Below are positions 33,604 to 37,592 of a stretch of 37,592 nt of DNA, one piece after another. The stretch covers positions 1 through 37,592 of the forward strand of contig JACCXA010000250.1 of NCBI GenBank assembly GCA_013697365.1, read 5' to 3'. A program made the position numbers and the translations under genes. Within the stretch, counting starts at the first letter, position 1, and every line of letters starts with the position of its first letter. This stretch comes from Chthoniobacterales bacterium. GTDB taxonomy: Bacteria; Verrucomicrobiota; Verrucomicrobiia; Chthoniobacterales; UBA10450. Under the pieces are notes generated by a model. That model searched no databases and was not told the DNA's origin. It saw only the letters and a program-made list of their open reading frames with translations.

Positions 33604-34782
33604 ATGGGAATGTGGATTGGCCGAAATCGTAAAGCACGGGTCACCTATGGATTTGATGAGATCGCTCTCGTACCGGGACGAATCACGATTAATCCCAATG
33701 AAGTCGATACGCGTTTTCGTTTGTCACGGCGCGGGGATGAATCGATCGAGCTAAAGATTCCTGTCCTGGCCAGCGCCATGGACGGAGTGGTCGACGTTCG
33801 CTTCGCGATCGAGATGAGCAAACTTGGCGGGCTCGCGGTCCTTAATCTCGAAGGCGTCCAGACCCGCTACAAGAATCCGCAGGAAGTCTTGCAGAAGATC
33901 GTTGAGACGGAAAAGTCTGAGATCACCGGTCTGCTGCAGAAGATCTATCAGGAACCGATCCAGGAAGATCTCATTGCCGCCCGCATCCGGGAGATGAAAG
34001 ACAATGGTGCCATCGCTGCGGTCAGTTCGATTCCGCAAAAAGCCGAGCAATTTGGCGCAATCGCCCAGGAAGCTGGAGCTGACGTTTTTGTCGTGCAGAG
34101 CACCGTATCGACCGTCGAACACATTTCGACCGAGTACAAGTCCCTCGATCTCGCGAAATTCTGCCGTGACATGACGATGCCAGTGATCGTCGGCAACACG
34201 GTCGGCTACGATGTTACCCTCGCGATCATGGAATGCGGGCCTGCGGCGGTTCTAATCGGTGTAGGCCCCGGTGCCGCCTGCACCTCTCGCGGCGTCCTTG
34301 GCCTGGGCGTGCCGCAGGTCACCGCGACGGTGGATTGCGCGGCTGCGCGCGACGCTTACTTCAAGAAGACTTCGCGCTACGTGCCGATCATTACCGACGG
34401 CGGCATGAGCAAAGGCGGCGATGTTTGCAAGGCGCTCGCCTGCGGGGCTGACGCCGTCATGGTGGGCAGCGCGTTTGCCAAAGCCTATGAAGCGCCCGGC
34501 CGCGGCTACCATTGGGGCATGGCCACGCCCCACGCGAATCTCCCCCGCGGCACGCGCATCAAAGTAGGAGCGACAGGCTCGCTCAAACAGATCCTGTTTG
34601 GCCCGGCGGAAGTGGATGATGGCAGCCAGAATCTGGTCGGCGCCATCACCACCTGCATGGGCAATGTGGGTGCACGGGACATTGCTGAATTTCAGCAGAC
34701 CGAAATTATCATTGCCCCGTCGATCAAAACTGAAGGCAAGCTCTTTCAAACCGTGCAAAGCGTCGGAATGGGCACGCGGTGA
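33604..34782 (+). CDS. GuaB3-type IMP dehydrogenase/GMP reductase family protein
   Basis: This enzyme of 392 residues has the IMPDH/GMPR TIM-barrel fold. Visible: FDEIALVPG, PVLASAMDGVVDVRFA, the active-site loop GVGPGAACTSRGV with Cys226, and IITDGGMSKGGDVCKALACGADAVMVGS. No CBS domains interrupt the barrel. Length and sequence style resemble the GuaB3 subgroup, long listed as IMPDH-related; at least one cyanobacterial member has been reported as a GMP reductase. The role is therefore guanine nucleotide synthesis or salvage, undecided. It is separated from fabF by 96 bases. Confidence 0.85.
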   Translation: MGMWIGRNRKARVTYGFDEIALVPGRITINPNEVDTRFRLSRRGDESIELKIPVLASAMDGVVDVRFAIEMSKLGGLAVLNLEGVQTRYKNPQEVLQKIVETEKSEITGLLQKIYQEPIQEDLIAARIREMKDNGAIAAVSSIPQKAEQFGAIAQEAGADVFVVQSTVSTVEHISTEYKSLDLAKFCRDMTMPVIVGNTVGYDVTLAIMECGPAAVLIGVGPGAACTSRGVLGLGVPQVTATVDCAAARDAYFKKTSRYVPIITDGGMSKGGDVCKALACGADAVMVGSAFAKAYEAPGRGYHWGMATPHANLPRGTRIKVGATGSLKQILFGPAEVDDGSQNLVGAITTCMGNVGARDIAEFQQTEIIIAPSIKTEGKLFQTVQSVGMGTR

Positions 34783-34795
34783 GGGAGCGTGATTT

Positions 34796-34862
34796 GTTGA
34801 ATCGTTAAAAGGAGTTAAATCGTTGCCAGGCCTTCTCGCATTTCAGGATTTAATCATTCAAC
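34796..34862. repeat. short inverted repeat between guaB3 and fabF
   Basis: GTTGAATCGTTAAA (34796-34809) and TTTAATCATTCAAC (34849-34862) are inverted copies with 12 of 14 matches. The spacer is AT-richer than its surroundings. It may be a palindromic repeat or a transcript hairpin upstream of fabF. Confidence 0.5.
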
Positions 34863-34878
34863 CGCATAACCATTCACG

Positions 34879-36132
34879 ATGCCCATGTACGATCGAAGAG
34901 TTGTCATTACAGGCCTAGGCGTCGTCACTCCAGTCGGAAATGACCTCGTAACTTTTTGGGACAATCTCAAGAACGGGGTCAGTGGCATCGGCCTGGTCGA
35001 TGCCTTTGATACGACCGGCTACGATTGCCTGATTGGCGGGCAGGTTCGCAACTACGAGCCGAAAGATTTCTTCAAAAACCCTAAAGACGTTCGGCGGACC
35101 GACCGCTTCGCGCAGCTTGCCTTGGGTGCAGCCAAGATGGCGAAAGAAGACAGCGGGATCGACTTGGAGAAGGTCGACCTTGATCGCTTTGGCGTCATCG
35201 TCAGCAGCGGCATCGGTGGTCTCAAGACGCTTGAAGATCAACACAGCAACCTCGTTTTTAAGGGTCCCACCCGTCTCTCGCCTTTTACGATACCCATGCT
35301 CATCAGCAACATGGCGAGCGGCCTCATCTCGATGGAGTACGGTCTGCAGGGGCCGAACTTTTGCATAGTAACCGCTTGTGCGACTTCGACCAATTCGATC
35401 GGCGAATCCTGGCGCATGATTAAGTTCGGCGACGCCGACATCTTTCTCGCCGGCGGTTCGGAAGCTTCCATCATTCCGATCGGCATGGGTGCCTTCGCTT
35501 CGATGAAAGCGCTCAGCACCCGCAATGATGATCCTACGCACGCCTCACGTCCCTGGGACAGGGATCGAGACGGCTTCGTCATGAGCGAAGGCGGCGGTGT
35601 CGTCGTCGTCGAGGAACTCGAACATGCGAAAGCGCGGGGTGCGAAGATCTACTGCGAACTAACTGGGTACGGCCTTTCGGCGGATGCCTATCATATGACA
35701 GCGCCTCCTCCCGATGGCAGCGGCGCGGCCCGAGCCATGCGCATGGCCCTGGGGCATGCCAGCACGAATCCGGATGAGGTCGACTACGTTAATGCCCACG
35801 CCACTTCCACCGGGCTGGGCGACGTCGCAGAAACTCGCGCGATCAAAGCCGTGCTGGGCGACCATGCCTACAAGGTCTCGATCAGCTCGACGAAATCCAT
35901 GACCGGTCATTTGCTTGGCGGAGCCGGCGCAGTCGAAATGGCAGCATGCGCGCTTGCCATTCGCGATTCCGTCATCCCGCCGACGACCAATCTCGATCAC
36001 CCCGACGAAGAATGTGATCTCGATTTCACGCCGAACGTCGCGAAGGAAAAAAAAGTCCGCATCGTGATGAACAATTCCTTCGGGTTTGGCGGGCATAACG
36101 CCACCCTGATTGCGCGCGAGTTCGTCGGTTAG
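34879..36132 (+). CDS. fabF: FabF, beta-ketoacyl-ACP synthase II
   Basis: FabF condenses malonyl-ACP with acyl-ACP in fatty acid elongation. It has 417 residues with the Cys-His-His triad intact: Cys167 in VTACATSTNS, His307 in NAHATSTGLGD and His344 in KSMTGHLLGGAGAVE (Lys339 also present). The N-terminus MYDRRVVITGLGVVTPVG is typical. Two ATGs lie two codons apart; the first is used. No acpP gene is seen beside it, although fabF often sits next to acpP elsewhere. Confidence 0.96.
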   Translation: MPMYDRRVVITGLGVVTPVGNDLVTFWDNLKNGVSGIGLVDAFDTTGYDCLIGGQVRNYEPKDFFKNPKDVRRTDRFAQLALGAAKMAKEDSGIDLEKVDLDRFGVIVSSGIGGLKTLEDQHSNLVFKGPTRLSPFTIPMLISNMASGLISMEYGLQGPNFCIVTACATSTNSIGESWRMIKFGDADIFLAGGSEASIIPIGMGAFASMKALSTRNDDPTHASRPWDRDRDGFVMSEGGGVVVVEELEHAKARGAKIYCELTGYGLSADAYHMTAPPPDGSGAARAMRMALGHASTNPDEVDYVNAHATSTGLGDVAETRAIKAVLGDHAYKVSISSTKSMTGHLLGGAGAVEMAACALAIRDSVIPPTTNLDHPDEECDLDFTPNVAKEKKVRIVMNNSFGFGGHNATLIAREFVG

Positions 36133-36156
36133 CCGCGCGGCGCACGAAGATTGCCG

Positions 36157-36621
36157 CTATTCGGCGAACACGGGCGCGGCCGTGATATCAGAAGCGTCGA
36201 AGGAGAAGCCATGCCCTTCACGCGACAGGCCCTGCAACAAAGTCGCGACGCTCTGCGCCGTACTGGCCGAGTAAAATCGCACCAGGCCCACCGTCGTCCG
36301 CCGTCCAAAAACGGTGATCATGATCGAATCGTCATCGACTGAGTTCATGAAAATGTGGTTGCCGTTGCCCTGATGATAGAGCGCGTTGAATTCCACCTCG
36401 CCGATCCGCCGCGCCAACTCCTTGGTGGCCGCAAACGAGCCGGCCGCGAGCGCCGCGATGATCGTCACATCCATCACGGTCATGTCGCCAAATTGTGAGA
36501 TGACGTTGCCGCCGCGATCAATCACGACCGTCAGCTCGGCTTCTGCTTTCTTCAGAAACTCTCCAAGCACGCCATCCAGCGTCGCGACGTCGTCAATCGT
36601 GAGGCACGGAATCGCGTTCAT
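36157..36621 (-). CDS. roadblock/LC7 domain protein (MglB-like)
   Basis: This protein of 154 residues spans a single roadblock/LC7 domain. It has an N-terminal helix (LDGVLGEFLKKAEAEL), strands VVIDRGGNVISQFGD and IFMNSVDDDSIMITVFG, and a following helix. Roadblock proteins such as MglB regulate Ras-like GTPases of the MglA group. Its ATG overlaps the stop of the MglA-like gene (ATGA), so they are translationally coupled and probable partners. It converges with fabF. Confidence 0.88.
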   Translation of the reverse strand: MNAIPCLTIDDVATLDGVLGEFLKKAEAELTVVIDRGGNVISQFGDMTVMDVTIIAALAAGSFAATKELARRIGEVEFNALYHQGNGNHIFMNSVDDDSIMITVFGRRTTVGLVRFYSASTAQSVATLLQGLSREGHGFSFDASDITAAPVFAE

Positions 36622-37289
36622 ACTGTCGCGCCCTGTCTTTGCAAAGCCGGCACCTCCTCGGGGATGGCGACAGGTGCCGGAGCAATCTTGGGCACATCGC
36701 TCTGCTTGCTGAATTTGTGCAGCAGAATTTGCGAGACGGCGTTGAGCGAAGCGAAAACATTTTGCCCGGTGCTCGACACCACCTCGAAGCTTTGCACGCG
36801 CTTCTTGCGGTTGTTCAGGACGTACTCGAGATAATTCACCGGCGCCACGTTTTCGAGATCGCGTTTGTTGTATTGCAGGACGTACGGAATCTCATCGAGC
36901 GAGATGTTTTGCTTGGCGAGGTTGTCTTCCAGATTCTTAAAGCTTTCGACGTTTTCCTCCATTTTTTCCCATTGCGAATCCGCGACAAATACCACCCCAT
37001 CCACGCTCCGGAGCACGAGCTGGCGTGTCGCATTGTAAATGACCTGCCCCGGCACGGTGTAGAGCTGGAACTTCGTCACGAAGCCTTTGATCACGACCGC
37101 ATTCAGCGGGAGAAAATCAAAGAAGAGAGTGCGATCGGCGGCTGTCGCGAGCGAGACGAGGTCGCCGCGGTTTTGCGGATTAATCCGTTGATGGATGTAA
37201 CCGAGATTCGTCGTCTTGCCACAAAGCGCCGGCCCGTAGTAAACGATTTTAAACTGAATCTCGCGGCTGGCGTAATTGATGATCGACAT
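36618..37289 (-). CDS. MglA-like small Ras-family GTPase
   Basis: This protein of 223 residues starts at an ATG at 37289, matching the MglA N-terminus. A longer frame to 37361 overlaps the upstream gene and is rejected. Motifs: P-loop GPALCGKT (19-26), TAADRTLFFDF (switch I/II region, 49-59), TVPGQ (78-82) in place of the DxxG of Ras, and NKRD (141-144) for guanine recognition. A Pro-rich C-terminal tail follows the G domain. MglA-type GTPases set cell polarity and control pili or gliding in other bacteria. Here it lies between two roadblock genes. Confidence 0.9.
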   Translation of the reverse strand: MSIINYASREIQFKIVYYGPALCGKTTNLGYIHQRINPQNRGDLVSLATAADRTLFFDFLPLNAVVIKGFVTKFQLYTVPGQVIYNATRQLVLRSVDGVVFVADSQWEKMEENVESFKNLEDNLAKQNISLDEIPYVLQYNKRDLENVAPVNYLEYVLNNRKKRVQSFEVVSSTGQNVFASLNAVSQILLHKFSKQSDVPKIAPAPVAIPEEVPALQRQGATV

Positions 37290-37302
37290 GGGATTGTGGG
37301 GC

Positions 37303-37592
37303 CTAGACCGGTTGCGAATATTTGCGTGAAAGTTCCTGCACTGTCCGGCCAAGCCGTGCACGCGTTTCAGGAGTCAACTGCTCACCGGCATGGAGCGCGG
37401 CGAGGCAGACATTGTCTTGCATGACGAAAGTAAAGGTGGCGTTCGTGCAGGAGAGCGTCATGGCACGAAGCTCTCCCACCTGAGTTTCTTCGAGGTGATT
37501 CTCCATCCGTCGCAGCATCGAGGGCGCCAGAGCGCAGAGCCCATCGGCCTGCAACTCCTCCGGAAGATTTCCTGCCAGACTGAGGCCGTCGC
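37303..37592 (-). CDS. roadblock/LC7 domain protein (5' end missing)
   Basis: The frame is open to the window edge. The visible 96 residues, beginning DGLSLAGNLPEELQADGL, match the central and C-terminal part of a roadblock/LC7 domain. They include LAPSMLRRMENHLEETQVGELRAM, TFTFVMQDNVCLAALH and a final helix. It is the first visible gene of the operon that continues with the MglA-like GTPase 13 bases downstream. Confidence 0.78.
   Translation of the reverse strand, partial: DGLSLAGNLPEELQADGLCALAPSMLRRMENHLEETQVGELRAMTLSCTNATFTFVMQDNVCLAALHAGEQLTPETRARLGRTVQELSRKYSQPV

Overview
The window is a GC-rich stretch from a Gram-negative bacterium, most likely a member of Verrucomicrobiota (Chthoniobacterales/Spartobacteria-like). 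The reasons are a complete division and cell wall (dcw) cluster in the ancestral order with a divergent FtsZ, a MurC-MurB fusion, a meso-DAP-type MurE, a GuaB3-type enzyme, MglA/roadblock genes, and three unrelated intergenic palindrome families. The taxon is inferred; no rRNA gene is present.

Left part (1-11500), accessory and housekeeping genes. It holds a truncated L,D-transpeptidase lipoprotein, tRNA-Leu(GAG), a 700-bp stretch without a convincing gene, a DUF885 metallopeptidase-like protein, a DUF485/ActP-type symporter pair, and a divergent polytopic membrane protein. A four-gene minus-strand run follows, in transcription order: periplasmic aspartyl protease, ECF sigma factor, short membrane anti-sigma candidate, secreted PDZ/coiled-coil protein. 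A secreted double NTF2-like protein faces the dcw cluster.

Centre (11575-30804), the dcw cluster, all on the minus strand. Transcription order is mraZ, rsmH, ftsL, ftsI, murE, murF, mraY, murD, a LysM membrane protein, ftsW, murG, murC-murB fusion, ddl, ftsQ, ftsA, ftsZ. Most junctions overlap by 1-4 bases or are only a few bases apart. The exceptions are two junctions that carry large inverted repeats: murE/murF, with perfect 27-bp arms and two inner hairpins, and lysM/ftsW. Three TGG boxes at a 10-bp period lie just upstream of mraZ and look like MraZ autoregulatory sites. The genes make UDP-MurNAc-pentapeptide (MurB to MurF, Ddl), lipid I and II (MraY, MurG), polymerise and crosslink septal glycan (FtsW, FtsI), and build the Z-ring (FtsZ, FtsA, FtsQ, FtsL). 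The FtsZ T7 catalytic loop is unusual: it lacks the canonical Asn and first Asp.

Right part (30870-37592). On the plus strand are a small secreted protein and a compact ExbB-ExbD-TonB set. The tonB stop overlaps a tiny membrane zinc-ribbon protein, followed by a GuaB3-like IMPDH/GMP reductase and FabF. Convergent to these is a minus-strand roadblock, MglA-like GTPase, roadblock operon cut by the window end. No CRISPR array, insertion sequence, transposase or rRNA was seen.
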